Shown one piece after another: positions 16,242-24,325 of a stretch of 35,506 nt of DNA; position 1 is the stretch's first letter, and every line of letters starts with the position of its first letter. The stretch is taken from positions 81,014 to 116,519 of the forward strand of contig JADLCM010000052.1 of assembly GCA_020847175.1 (NCBI GenBank), given 5' to 3'. The DNA is from Phycisphaerales bacterium. GTDB taxonomy: Bacteria > Planctomycetota > Phycisphaerae > Phycisphaerales > UBA1924. The notes below the pieces were generated by a model, which was given only the letters and a program-made list of their open reading frames with translations, searched no databases and was not told where the DNA came from. Made by a program: the position numbers and the translations under genes.

Positions 16242-16622
16242 TCAGCCGCCAGTGGGGCAGGCGGGCGCATCTGCGGCGATCGGGGCGGAGGGCTTGTCGG
16301 TGCAGCAGCCGGACTTCTTGGGTGCGGCATCTTCGCACGCCGTCTTGCACGCATCCTCGCAGGCCGTCCCGCAGTCGTCCGCGGATTCGGTGAGCGAAGC
16401 GTTCATCACGGGTGCCGCGGGGGTGCTCTCGGTGAGCGCGCAGCAGCCGCCGGGAGCGGCGTCGGTCTCGGTTGAAACCAGAGCCGCGGCGCTGGTATCG
16501 GTCTGACAGCGACCCGTGAGGGGGCAGCGCCCGGTCACGGTGGTGTACCCGGCCCAGCCGAGACCGGCCAGAGCCATGACGCCGACGATCGCAGTGGAGG
16601 GACAAACCTTGCAGCCGCGCAT
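16242..16622 (-). CDS. Small cysteine-rich exported or membrane-anchored protein
   Basis: The 126-residue protein begins MRGCKVCPSTAIVGVMALAGLGWAGY, a hydrophobic segment that could be an anchor or a signal peptide, followed by TGRCPLTGRC. It carries thirteen cysteines in all, including two CC pairs (GGCC, GCC) and a CGTACEDACKTACED run of four at 3-residue intervals, in an Ala/Thr/Asp-rich background. Metal binding or disulfide cross-linking is a reasonable guess; no family is recognised. ATG 16622 is chosen because AAAGGAG lies 5 nt upstream; the frame extends further but upstream codons look non-coding. A strong terminator follows it. Confidence 0.72.
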   Translation of the reverse strand: MRGCKVCPSTAIVGVMALAGLGWAGYTTVTGRCPLTGRCQTDTSAAALVSTETDAAPGGCCALTESTPAAPVMNASLTESADDCGTACEDACKTACEDAAPKKSGCCTDKPSAPIAADAPACPTGG

Positions 16623-16903
16623 GACAACTCCTTTGCCTCGGGGGAGCCCCGTGTGTTGAGGAGTGTACCCGAACGGAGGCGGGCGTATTCCTCGCACGTT
16701 CGGCGAGGCGACGGTTTCGGGGCGGGGCAGCATTCGCTCCGTCCGAGATGCGGATTCTGCCGCGGTTGCGGTTCTCGGACCTCGTGGGAAGATTGGAACA
16801 GGGGCCCGGCGCGTGCTGGGAGGGGTGGGGTAGGGAGGGGGGCACGAGTGCGCCGACGAGGGTTCAGGGGCCGAGTGCGAATGACGATGAGCGAGGGAGC
16901 CCG

Positions 16904-19825
16904 ATGCGCGTGCCTCCGGCGCGCACGGGTGTGGAGGGCAGAGTCGTCATGGTCCCCAGTTCCGGGTCACAGCCCGATGGAACGGCGCGAGAGGCGTCGG
17001 TGCGCCCGGGCGAGACGGCGGAGGAAGTGCTTCGGCTGATCGGGGACGTGGAGTCGCAGTTGGCGTCGCTGCGCAAGGCGCACGAAGCGCGCCGGCGCGA
17101 GATGGCCGAGATTGAAGCCAAGCGCGACGAGCTGGAAGCCCGGGAGCGTGAGGCCGCGGCCCGGGCGGAGCGCCTTACGGGAGAACGTGGCGAACTGCAA
17201 GCGCTGCGCGCGGCGTGCGAAGAACGGGCGGAGGAACTTTCCAAGCGTCAGCACCAGTTCGAGACGCTGAGTGAGGAGTTGGAAGCGCAGTCGGCGGAGT
17301 TGGCGCGCCGGGCGAGCGAACTCGATGAGCGGGCGCGCCAGCGGAGCGAAGAGCTGGAGCGGCGTCAGGCCGAGTTGGAGGCGGGACGAAGCGAAACGCG
17401 GGCAGCGCGGGCCAAGCTGGCCGCAGACCAGGCGATGCTGCAGGAGTCGGCGCGGGCGCTTGAGGATGAGCGCCGGCAGTTCGGCGAGTGCATGCAGGCC
17501 GCCGAGGAGCGATCGGCGGAGGATGCCCGGGCCCGGGCCGACGCGGAAGATCAGGCGGCGCGGGCCGCTTCGCGCCTCGCGGAGGTTGAGCGTGACGCGG
17601 AAGAGAAAGCGTCGGAGCGGCGTGCGCTGCGGGCCGAGGTGCAGCGCCTGGGGGCCGAACTGCACGCGCGGATGCAGAGCGCTGAAGAACTCGCAGTCCA
17701 CGTGAAGACGCTGGAAGCGGCACTCGACGAGGCACGGCAGGAGATTGACGCGCTGACGGAGCGGTCGGACGAGGCGGCCGAGCGCGCCCGCGCAAAGGAA
17801 TCGGAACTTGAGCGGTTGATCGGCGAGGCTCGGTCGGAGCTCGAGGCGTCGTCATCGGCCCGGGCGGATGAAGCCGCGGGGCGTGCGGAGGCCGAGGAGC
17901 GTGCCCGGGCGGCGGAGGAGCTCGCTCGTCGGCACGAGGGTGAGATCGGAAGGGTGCGGGAGACCCTGGGCGCTGAACTCCGGCGAGTTCAGGAGGAATC
18001 GGGGCGACTGGTCGAGAGCCTGCGCGACGAACTTGAGGCAGCGCGCGGCCTGGTGCGGCGCGAGAGCGAGGCTGCGGGCGCGCAGGCGCAGCGGCTGGAA
18101 CGCGAACTGACACGGGTGCGCGACGAACTGGAGGCGCGGGCCGCCGAAGCCGAGCGAACCTGCGAACTCGTCCGCAGCGAGCGGGACGACGCCGTCGAGG
18201 AGGCCACACGCCAACGCGCCGAGATGGAGCGGGCCCGGCTGGCGTGTGACGAGGCCGCCGCGCAGGTCCACGTCCTCGAGACACGTCTTGCGGAGGCGGA
18301 ATCGGCGCGGGGCGAGACGGGGGCGCTGCTTGCGGCGGAACTCTCCGAGGCGCGGGCCCAGGGTGAGGCGCAGCGGGCAGGCCTCGCGGCGGAGTTGGCG
18401 GCAAGCCAGGAGGCACTCCGCGAGCGTGAGCAGGCGCTGCGCGAAGCGGCGGAGCGCGAAGCGGTGGCGCTGCACGCGGCGGAAGCCAGCAATGAGGCAT
18501 TGGCCGAAGCCCAATCGCTTCTCTCGAGCGCCCGGGCCGAGACCGAGGCGGCGCGCACAGAGCGAGAGAAACTGGGTGAAGCGCTGCGGGACGCGCAGGA
18601 GCAGCGCGAAGGCGCGCTCGCTCGCGTGACCGAGTTGGAGTCGGCGCTCGCGCAGGCGCGAGCGGGCGCATCGGCGGAGGAGGGCGCGGGAGGCTGTCTC
18701 GCGGACGAGCTGGACGCGGCCCGGGAGCGCGAGCGCGAGACGATGGAGAAGCTCTCAGCCCTCGCGGCGGAGTTCCGCTCGGTGCGCGACCAGCGCGACC
18801 AGGCGAACGTGCGGCTGGATGACGCAGCGCGAGAGATCGACGGGCTGCGCCGTCGCGCAGCGCAGGCGGAGCGCGAAGCGGCGGCTGAGCGGAGCCCCGG
18901 CGCACCCTCCGAGCGTGAGGCGCAGAACCTGTTGCGGCGCGACCGGCTTCGCCGGGCGACGGCGCTCGTGCACACGCAGTCGGCGAAGATTCGCAAGGCG
19001 ACGGCCGCCCTCGAACAGCGCTACGCCCAGTGCGAGGAACTGCTGCGGATGCGGGGCGAGGTCGTCGCGGCCAAGCGCGCGCTCGGCGAGGCCCAGGCGA
19101 AACTGGCGAGAAAGCGGGCCGCGTTCAAGGCGACGTGGACGCTCGCGGGGCTGGTCATCGCGATGGCCGTGCTCGGGGGGGCGAGCTGGCTGCTCGCCGA
19201 GGAGTTCGCGCCGTCGCGGTATGCGGCCCGGGTCACCATCGCGCCCGAGACCGGGGCGCGGGCCATGAGCGAGGCGGAGTACGCCGAATGGCAGAGGTTC
19301 CACGTCGGGCTGCTGACCGACCCGCGCAGCGTGGAGGCCGCGGCGCAGCGCCTGCACCAGCGCGGTATCACGGAGCTCAGCGACCCGGCGACTCTCGGAG
19401 GTCGGATCAAGGCGGACATGACGCTGGACACCAGCGCGCCGGAGCGGATCAGGATCGAACTGCGCGGCACCGGCCGAACCGCGACCGAGCGGGTGCTTGA
19501 GACCTACGTGCGTTCCGTGGTGAGCGAATCCAACGCCTCACGCGAACGCCGTGCGGTGGGCGTGCTCACCCGGGCGGACGATGAGATCGTGGTGGACGGT
19601 CCGATCGACAGCCAGCGGACGAAGCTCGCCGCGGTGGGGGGCAGCGCCGGGGCCGTGCTGCTGGGCTTCTGCGCCTTCGCCGGGTATCGCCGAATGGCCC
19701 GGGTGAAAGATGACTTTGAACGAGACTCGCGTTTGAGCGCGGTGCTCGACGATGCGCGCTGGGTGAGCCCGGTGGAGCGCATCGTGGCGCGCGAAGGGGC
19801 CGAGGAACGCCCCGGCCGGCGATAG
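16904..19825 (+). CDS. Giant coiled-coil protein with C-terminal Wzz-like membrane domain
   Basis: The product is about 973 residues. Residues 45-740 are almost unbroken heptad-rich coiled coil dominated by Ala, Glu, Arg and Leu. Then come LARKRAAFKATW and a first membrane span (TWTLAGLVIAMAVLGGASWLL, around 745-765), an extracytoplasmic domain of about 140 residues, and a second span near 905-930 (LAAVGGSAGAVLLGFCAFAGY) with a short basic tail. The TM-periplasmic-TM arrangement, the strand RYAARVTIAP just after TM1 and the pattern DPRSVEAAAQRL...DPATLGGRIKADM resemble Wzz/polysaccharide co-polymerase proteins. If so, a cytoplasmic filament-like domain is joined to a chain-length regulator. 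The start is uncertain: ATG 16904 (GAGGGAG upstream) and ATG 16949 (GGAGGG upstream) are both good. Confidence 0.75.
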   Translation: MRVPPARTGVEGRVVMVPSSGSQPDGTAREASVRPGETAEEVLRLIGDVESQLASLRKAHEARRREMAEIEAKRDELEAREREAAARAERLTGERGELQALRAACEERAEELSKRQHQFETLSEELEAQSAELARRASELDERARQRSEELERRQAELEAGRSETRAARAKLAADQAMLQESARALEDERRQFGECMQAAEERSAEDARARADAEDQAARAASRLAEVERDAEEKASERRALRAEVQRLGAELHARMQSAEELAVHVKTLEAALDEARQEIDALTERSDEAAERARAKESELERLIGEARSELEASSSARADEAAGRAEAEERARAAEELARRHEGEIGRVRETLGAELRRVQEESGRLVESLRDELEAARGLVRRESEAAGAQAQRLERELTRVRDELEARAAEAERTCELVRSERDDAVEEATRQRAEMERARLACDEAAAQVHVLETRLAEAESARGETGALLAAELSEARAQGEAQRAGLAAELAASQEALREREQALREAAEREAVALHAAEASNEALAEAQSLLSSARAETEAARTEREKLGEALRDAQEQREGALARVTELESALAQARAGASAEEGAGGCLADELDAARERERETMEKLSALAAEFRSVRDQRDQANVRLDDAAREIDGLRRRAAQAEREAAAERSPGAPSEREAQNLLRRDRLRRATALVHTQSAKIRKATAALEQRYAQCEELLRMRGEVVAAKRALGEAQAKLARKRAAFKATWTLAGLVIAMAVLGGASWLLAEEFAPSRYAARVTIAPETGARAMSEAEYAEWQRFHVGLLTDPRSVEAAAQRLHQRGITELSDPATLGGRIKADMTLDTSAPERIRIELRGTGRTATERVLETYVRSVVSESNASRERRAVGVLTRADDEIVVDGPIDSQRTKLAAVGGSAGAVLLGFCAFAGYRRMARVKDDFERDSRLSAVLDDARWVSPVERIVAREGAEERPGRR

Positions 19826-19835
19826 AGGCGCCGTC

Positions 19836-19853
19836 CGGCGGCCGCAGCCGCCG
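19836..19853. other. Hairpin between convergent genes
   Basis: CGGCGGC (19836-19842) pairs with GCCGCCG (19847-19853) around a 4-nt loop, followed by a second short repeat GAGAG/CTCTC. There is no T tract. It lies in the 104-nt gap between the coiled-coil gene and truB. Confidence 0.35.
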
Positions 19854-19929
19854 AGAGGGCTCTCGCTCCCAGGGCGGCATGCCGACAGGCCAGTGACGGA
19901 GCGGGCTTGCGCGCCCTGCGCGCGATCGA

Positions 19930-20697
19930 TCAACTCGCCCCGGCTTCGGGCAGACCCAGCACGGCGGCGGGCGCCAGGTGCTGAGCGTTCATCTCGCGGG
20001 GCAGGTCGTCGAATGACACGGCGTGGTTCACGTGGCACGCCCCGACGCGCGTCCGCCGGAGCGAGCGCAGGAGGCCGCCGGCGCCGAGACGAGCCCCGAG
20101 GTCACGGGCGAGACTTCGGATGTACGCGCCCTTGCCGCACTCGATGCGGAGGTTCACGACCGGCCAGCGGTAGCCGAGCACGTCGATGGCGTCAATGCGG
20201 ACAGGGCGAGGCTGAATGGGAGGCTTCTCGCCCCGGCGCGCAAAGTGGTAGGCCCGCATGCCCCCGACCCGCATCGCGGAATGTCCGGGCGGGAGTTGTT
20301 CGATCACGCCCACGAAACCGGCAAGCGCATCGCGCAGCGCAGACTCGGGAATGGGAAGCACCGCGACCGCGCGGGGCTCGGTTTCGAGGTCGTGCGAGTC
20401 GCTCTCGTGCGCGAGGTCGATCTCGGCGAGGTATTCCTTGGCGCCCCGCATGGCGGGCTCGCTCAGCCGCGTGGCCTTGCCGACCAGGACGATGACCAGG
20501 CCCGAGGCGAGCGGGTCAAGCGTGCCCGCGTGCCCGACCTTGATTCCCTTGGGCCCGCCGCCCTTGCGGAGTGCAGAACGCACCCGCCCGCACACGTCCA
20601 TCGACGTCGGACCGACGGACTTGTCCACCAGCAACACGCCCTCCGGCGGCGGAGAGGGACCGAGAGGGGGCGCGCCGGGTCCGTGCGCGGTGTTCAC
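19930..20697 (-). CDS. truB: tRNA pseudouridine-55 synthase
   Basis: The 255-residue protein has the TruB core: GVLLVDKSVGPTSMDV at the N terminus, GHAGTLDPLASGLV with catalytic Asp61, the QLPPGHSA..VGGMRAYHFARRGE segment and the ECGKGAYIRSLARDLGARLG RNA-binding strand. It makes pseudouridine in the T loop of tRNAs. It is shorter than E. coli TruB and lacks a clear C-terminal PUA-like domain. The GTG start at 20697 overlaps the upstream TGA in a GTGA junction, so translation is coupled to the PLP-enzyme gene. Confidence 0.93.
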   Translation of the reverse strand: MNTAHGPGAPPLGPSPPPEGVLLVDKSVGPTSMDVCGRVRSALRKGGGPKGIKVGHAGTLDPLASGLVIVLVGKATRLSEPAMRGAKEYLAEIDLAHESDSHDLETEPRAVAVLPIPESALRDALAGFVGVIEQLPPGHSAMRVGGMRAYHFARRGEKPPIQPRPVRIDAIDVLGYRWPVVNLRIECGKGAYIRSLARDLGARLGAGGLLRSLRRTRVGACHVNHAVSFDDLPREMNAQHLAPAAVLGLPEAGAS

Positions 20698-21980
20698 TCG
20701 GGCAATCCGTGGCGTGCGGCCTGGCGGACGAGGTCGCAGAAGCGGTCAATCTCCGCAGGTGTCGTGTAGACGCTGGGCGTGACGCGCGTGCCGGAGAACT
20801 CATCGTGGGTGATGGTCGTGACCAGGATGCGGTGCTTCTCCCAGAGCCAGGACTGGAGCTTCGCGGGTTCAAGCCCGTCGATGCGGAAGTTGCCGAGACC
20901 GCAGGAGAGGACCTGTGCGCGCGGCGAGTTGAGGCGGAACCCGGGAACATCCTGCAGATGGTCGATCCAGCGCGCACGAAGCGCGCGGAGGCGGGCCTCC
21001 TTGCGTGCTCCGCCGAGCGCCTCGTGGAAGGTGAGGGCCTCGGCGATGGCGAGGAAGTTCGCCGCGGGGTGCGTGCCGATCTGCTCGAACTTGCGGATGT
21101 CGGCCCTTTCCTTCTCGTCGGCGGCCATCAGGGGCCAGGTGTGCTCGATCCGGTCGCGACGGACGTAGAGCAGGCCTGTGCCGATGGGGGCGAAGAGCCA
21201 CTTGTGCAGGCTGGTGCCGTAGTAGTGGCACTGAAGTTCATCCAGTGAGAAGTGCAGGTTGGCGAAGGCGTGGGCGCCGTCGATCACCACCGGGATGCCG
21301 CGTGCGCTGCCGAGTTCAGCGATGCGCCGGACGGGGAGAACCTGGCCGGTGAGGTTGATGACGTGGCAGCAGAGGATCATGCGGGTGCGGGGCGTGATGC
21401 GAGAGGCGTAGGCCTCAACGATCTCGTCTTCGCTCTCGCAGGGCACCGGCAGAGAAAAGGTGATGAGCTTCACGCCTTCGCGGGCCTCGCGCTGGCGGAA
21501 GGTGTTGAGCATGCGGGGGTAATCCTGGTTGGTGGTGAGCACCTCGTCGCCGGGCTTGAGGTCGATCCCGAACTGGCAGATCTGGAGCGATTCAGAACTG
21601 TTCCGCGTGATCGCGACTTCTTCGGCGTCGACGCCCCAGGCACCGGCGAGCCGCGAACGCACGGCCTCGCGGCGCGGCGGCACGAGCGACCACAGCACGT
21701 GGGGCGGGGGGAGCGAGTTCGCCTCATCGAGGTGGCGCTTCATCGATTCCTGCACGATGCGCGGCGCCGGGCTCACACCCCCGTTGTTGAGGTTCACCAC
21801 GCTGCGATCCATGGTGAAAGCCTGCTGCGCGAGAAGCCAGAAGTCCTCGTCGTCCGGCGCCCCGCGGTGAGAGCCGGCCTGCGTCAGTTCACGGATGACC
21901 GACGGGGCGGAGGCAGAGAACGCGGCCCCCGCGACGATCGCGGTGCCTGCTCCGGAGATGAACGAACGTCGGGAGGTCAT
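20694..21980 (-). CDS. Tat-exported class V PLP aminotransferase (isopenicillin N epimerase-like)
   Basis: The 428-residue protein opens with a twin-arginine signal, SRRSFISG followed by a weakly hydrophobic Ala-rich stretch to about residue 26, so it is predicted to be folded with cofactor in the cytoplasm and then exported. The fold-type I PLP domain follows: NLNNGGVS near 63-70, TRNSSESLQ near 125-133, VVIDGAHAFAN with Asp234 and His237, and the Schiff-base Lys260 in SLHKW. It resembles CefD/cysteine-desulfurase-like enzymes; the reaction is unknown. ATG 21980 has AGGAG 6 nt upstream, and an extended -10 (TGATACACT) lies about 45 nt before it. Confidence 0.88.
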   Translation of the reverse strand: MTSRRSFISGAGTAIVAGAAFSASAPSVIRELTQAGSHRGAPDDEDFWLLAQQAFTMDRSVVNLNNGGVSPAPRIVQESMKRHLDEANSLPPPHVLWSLVPPRREAVRSRLAGAWGVDAEEVAITRNSSESLQICQFGIDLKPGDEVLTTNQDYPRMLNTFRQREAREGVKLITFSLPVPCESEDEIVEAYASRITPRTRMILCCHVINLTGQVLPVRRIAELGSARGIPVVIDGAHAFANLHFSLDELQCHYYGTSLHKWLFAPIGTGLLYVRRDRIEHTWPLMAADEKERADIRKFEQIGTHPAANFLAIAEALTFHEALGGARKEARLRALRARWIDHLQDVPGFRLNSPRAQVLSCGLGNFRIDGLEPAKLQSWLWEKHRILVTTITHDEFSGTRVTPSVYTTPAEIDRFCDLVRQAARHGLPE

Positions 21981-22024
21981 GGGGCGCTCCTGCGCGATGG
22001 CCGGGGCCGGGAGGCGGCGCGCCG

Positions 22025-22030
22025 AGTGTA
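22025..22030 (-). promoter_or_regulatory. Extended -10 of the PLP-enzyme/truB operon
   Basis: On the minus strand TG-A-TACACT is an extended -10 just beyond the nth stop codon, about 45 nt before ATG 21980. Unlike the leaderless genes, this gene has a Shine-Dalgarno. Confidence 0.5.
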
Positions 22031-22792
22031 TCAGGGCGGGCCCGCGCCGCGCGAGCCTTGGCGCCGCCGGGCGCGACCGGCGCCGGCCTCTGCGCCCCGC
22101 ACGCGCACCTCGATCGGGGCGGCGGCACGGCGGTCGCACCGCACGCCGAACCGGGTGCAAATCGGGTGTTCGGAGCACGGGCCCCCGCGTGCGGTGCAGG
22201 CGCGACGGCCGTGCCAGATGAGCCGGTGCGAGAGCAACACCCAGTCTTCACGCGGGAAGAGCGCCATCAGTCGGCGTTCCACCCGGGCCACGGTGTCGCC
22301 GGGGCGCGCGAGGGCGAAGCGCTTCGCGAGGCGTTCCACGTGGGTGTCCACGACGAACCCTTCGGCGATGCCGAAGGCGTTGCCCAGCACGACGCTCGCG
22401 GTCTTGCGGGCGACTCCGGGCAGACGCAGGAGATCATCCATGGTGCGCGGCACCTCGCCCGAGAACTCCCGGACGACCATCGCGGCGGCGGCGTGGATGA
22501 ACTTTGCCTTGTTGCGGTACAGCCCGATGCTGCGGATGAAGGGCTCGATCTCGGCGGGCGCTGTGCGGGCGAAGGCCGCCGCGTCGGGGTAGGCCCCGAA
22601 GAGCGCTGGTGTGGCCTTGTTCACGCCGGCATCGGTGGCCTGCGCGGAGAGAATCGTCGCGATGAGGAGTTGGAAGGGATTGTCGAAGTTGAGTTCGCAG
22701 TGCGCCTCGGGGTAGTGCTCCTGGAGCGCCGCGCTGAGCAGGGCCGCCCGCGCGCGTGCGTTCGAAGTGGGCCGGGGCGGGCGCGCGCTCAC
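22031..22792 (-). CDS. nth: Endonuclease III (DNA glycosylase/AP lyase)
   Basis: The 253-residue protein has the Nth helix-hairpin-helix LPGVARKTASVVLGNAF with the catalytic Lys130 and the catalytic Asp149 in VVDTHVERLAKRF. It removes oxidised pyrimidines and cuts at AP sites. Four cysteines in the iron-sulfur position, 199, 206, 212 and 219, are spaced C-x6-C-x5-C-x6-C, not the usual C-x6-C-x2-C-x5-C. A basic tail of about 33 residues (AEAGAGRARRRQGSRG) follows. The GTG start at 22792 overlaps the previous TGA (GTGA), coupling it to the four-TM protein. Confidence 0.94.
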   Translation of the reverse strand: MSARPPRPTSNARARAALLSAALQEHYPEAHCELNFDNPFQLLIATILSAQATDAGVNKATPALFGAYPDAAAFARTAPAEIEPFIRSIGLYRNKAKFIHAAAAMVVREFSGEVPRTMDDLLRLPGVARKTASVVLGNAFGIAEGFVVDTHVERLAKRFALARPGDTVARVERRLMALFPREDWVLLSHRLIWHGRRACTARGGPCSEHPICTRFGVRCDRRAAAPIEVRVRGAEAGAGRARRRQGSRGAGPP

Positions 22793-23397
22793 AGCGCGCC
22801 CCGCGCAAGCGTGGGCACGGGATACGGGCAGTCGGATTCGCGTGCGGAGCGTCCCATCGACCAGACCGCGGAGCCGATCGCGAACATCACGCCGACGGCG
22901 GTCGCCGCCAGCACCAGGCTTGCCCGGGGGTGGAGGGCGTTGAAGGCGTCGCGCGCGGCCTGGGCGGTGTCGTGCTCGCCGGCCTTGGCGGCACGCCAGT
23001 GCTCCCGGAGCTGCTGGTTCATCTCAGGGGCGAGAATGAGCACCTCGTATGCGACGAGGAGCAGGCACGCCGCCAGCGCAGAGGCGCGCACAAGCGTCGT
23101 GAGCCGCTTCAGGGGCAGTCCGCCGGCGAGCACGCAGGCGATGAGCGTGAGGAGGGCCATCACCACGCAGGCAAACTGGATGATGTCGCAGGTCAGAAAG
23201 GTGAACTCCCCGACGTGCCCCGCCACGATGAGCCAATGATCGCCCTCGTAGGCGCCGTAGGAGGGGACTCGCGGGTCAAGCGTCTTGATGCGGGGGAAGA
23301 CCTGGGCGGCGACGGCGGCGGTCATCACGATCGCGCCCAGCCAGGTGCCGAGGCAGATCAAGTGAATCGTCTCAAGCAGACGCCGCAAGTTGCTCAT
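22789..23397 (-). CDS. Four-TM membrane protein, DUF4149/TMEM205-like
   Basis: The 202-residue protein has four likely spans: residues 8-35 (ETIHLICLGTWLGAIVMTAAVAA), 67-92, 102-122 and 160-180. The N-terminal LLETIHLICLGTWLGAIV, a conserved start with a long loop holding VFPRI, resembles the DUF4149/TMEM205-like group; this assignment is tentative. The function is unknown. ATG 23397 stands 5 nt after TACCAT, so the transcript is probably leaderless, and the stop overlaps nth. Confidence 0.72.
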   Translation of the reverse strand: MSNLRRLLETIHLICLGTWLGAIVMTAAVAAQVFPRIKTLDPRVPSYGAYEGDHWLIVAGHVGEFTFLTCDIIQFACVVMALLTLIACVLAGGLPLKRLTTLVRASALAACLLLVAYEVLILAPEMNQQLREHWRAAKAGEHDTAQAARDAFNALHPRASLVLAATAVGVMFAIGSAVWSMGRSARESDCPYPVPTLARGAL

Positions 23398-23402
23398 GCG
23401 CG

Positions 23403-23408
23403 ATGGTA
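23403..23408 (-). promoter_or_regulatory. -10-like element of leaderless four-TM/nth operon
   Basis: Minus-strand GCTACCAT is followed by 5 nt and ATG 23397. Confidence 0.45.
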
Positions 23409-23621
23409 GCGGGGCCTGCGTCGGGCCCCCTGCGGATGCGGCAGGGTCATCCGCCGGCCTCGAAAGGGAATTGGCCGAGAATCTGCCGGTGTGCGCTGCC
23501 CCGGGGCGCGGACAAAGTGCGGCGCTGGACGTACTTTCGTGCTAACCTTTTGCCGGTGAGAGCCGATCTTTGGAGGGGTCCGCTCGCGTACGAGCGTGCG
23601 GGAACGCTGCGGGTGGATGCC

Positions 23622-24233
23622 ATGCGTGCCGGGACGGGCAGAACCTTTGCTTCATACCGGCGCGCGGGCGCCCGGTTCGCTGCGTGTGCGGTGCTCACCG
23701 CCGCGGCGGTTGCCGCGGCCCGCCCGCCGATGCGGCTGATCCCGGTTGACGAAGGGGTCGGGGATGTCGATTCGCTCGCCGCGGACCTTCGCGTGCAGCC
23801 CCTGGATCTGCGTACGCCCCTCGGGTTTGAGCGGGTCTATCGCGTGCCGGGTCGGGACGACCTGTACATGCGCGTGTCCGGGGGGCTCGTGGCGGTCTTT
23901 CCGAGGTCGGAATACGTGCCCGGCCCGGGGGGGCTCTGGCCGGTGATCCCGGCGGGAACTCGGTTCTATCCCGGCGGGCTGCCTCCGGAGTTGTTGGGTT
24001 CGCCCGAGCCTGCGCCCGGCGGCGGGACCGCAGGCCCCGAGCGCATCTCGCTCTCGCAACCGCTGCAAGGGCAGCCGCTGATGCGCGCTGCCGACCTTGA
24101 GGCCGAACGAGCCCGTCAAATCGCTGAAGAACGTGTCACGCCCCGGAGCGGCCAGTCAATCTGGGGAGACGAAGCCTACCGCTCGGAGCGCCTGGACGCG
24201 CTCATCAGTGCGGCGGGTTCGCTCGACCACTGA
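23622..24233 (+). CDS. Secreted protein of unknown function
   Basis: The 203-residue product begins with a basic segment and a hydrophobic stretch (RFAACAVLTAAAVAAA), a likely signal peptide. The mature part has a short beta-rich region (RVYRVPGRDDLYMRVSGGLVAVFPRSEYV) and a Pro/Gly linker, then a charged helix ADLEAERARQIAEERV. No family is recognised. ATG 23622 is chosen; GTG 23613 is in frame and possible. A TAACCT at 23542-23547 is a candidate -10 with a leader of about 70 nt. The long upstream part of the frame shows no coding character. Confidence 0.62.
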   Translation: MRAGTGRTFASYRRAGARFAACAVLTAAAVAAARPPMRLIPVDEGVGDVDSLAADLRVQPLDLRTPLGFERVYRVPGRDDLYMRVSGGLVAVFPRSEYVPGPGGLWPVIPAGTRFYPGGLPPELLGSPEPAPGGGTAGPERISLSQPLQGQPLMRAADLEAERARQIAEERVTPRSGQSIWGDEAYRSERLDALISAAGSLDH

Positions 24234-24325
24234 CCTGACGGTGGACCCGTGGTGAACCGCGGCCCGCTCGACCCATGTCCAGCGGCCGCCCGAGTCGCGG
24301 GCGTAACTCTCCACACCGACTTGGA

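Noticed and set aside
16157..16354. A 66-residue N-terminal extension of the aldose epimerase
   Set aside because: It spans the promoter hexamer and the upstream terminator; the epimerase fold begins at GTG 16156.
17175..18905. A 576-codon minus-strand frame opposite the coiled-coil gene
   Set aside because: A Pro/Arg/Ala-rich reverse image of a Glu/Ala/Arg heptad repeat; low-complexity artefact.
20025..20040. A parS-like TGGTTCACGTGGCACG inside truB
   Set aside because: Three mismatches to the consensus and no palindrome; within coding sequence.
22335..22350. A second parS-like stretch, GTTCCACGTGG, inside nth
   Set aside because: The right half-site does not continue the symmetry (GTG in place of AAC), and the sequence encodes a conserved Nth segment.
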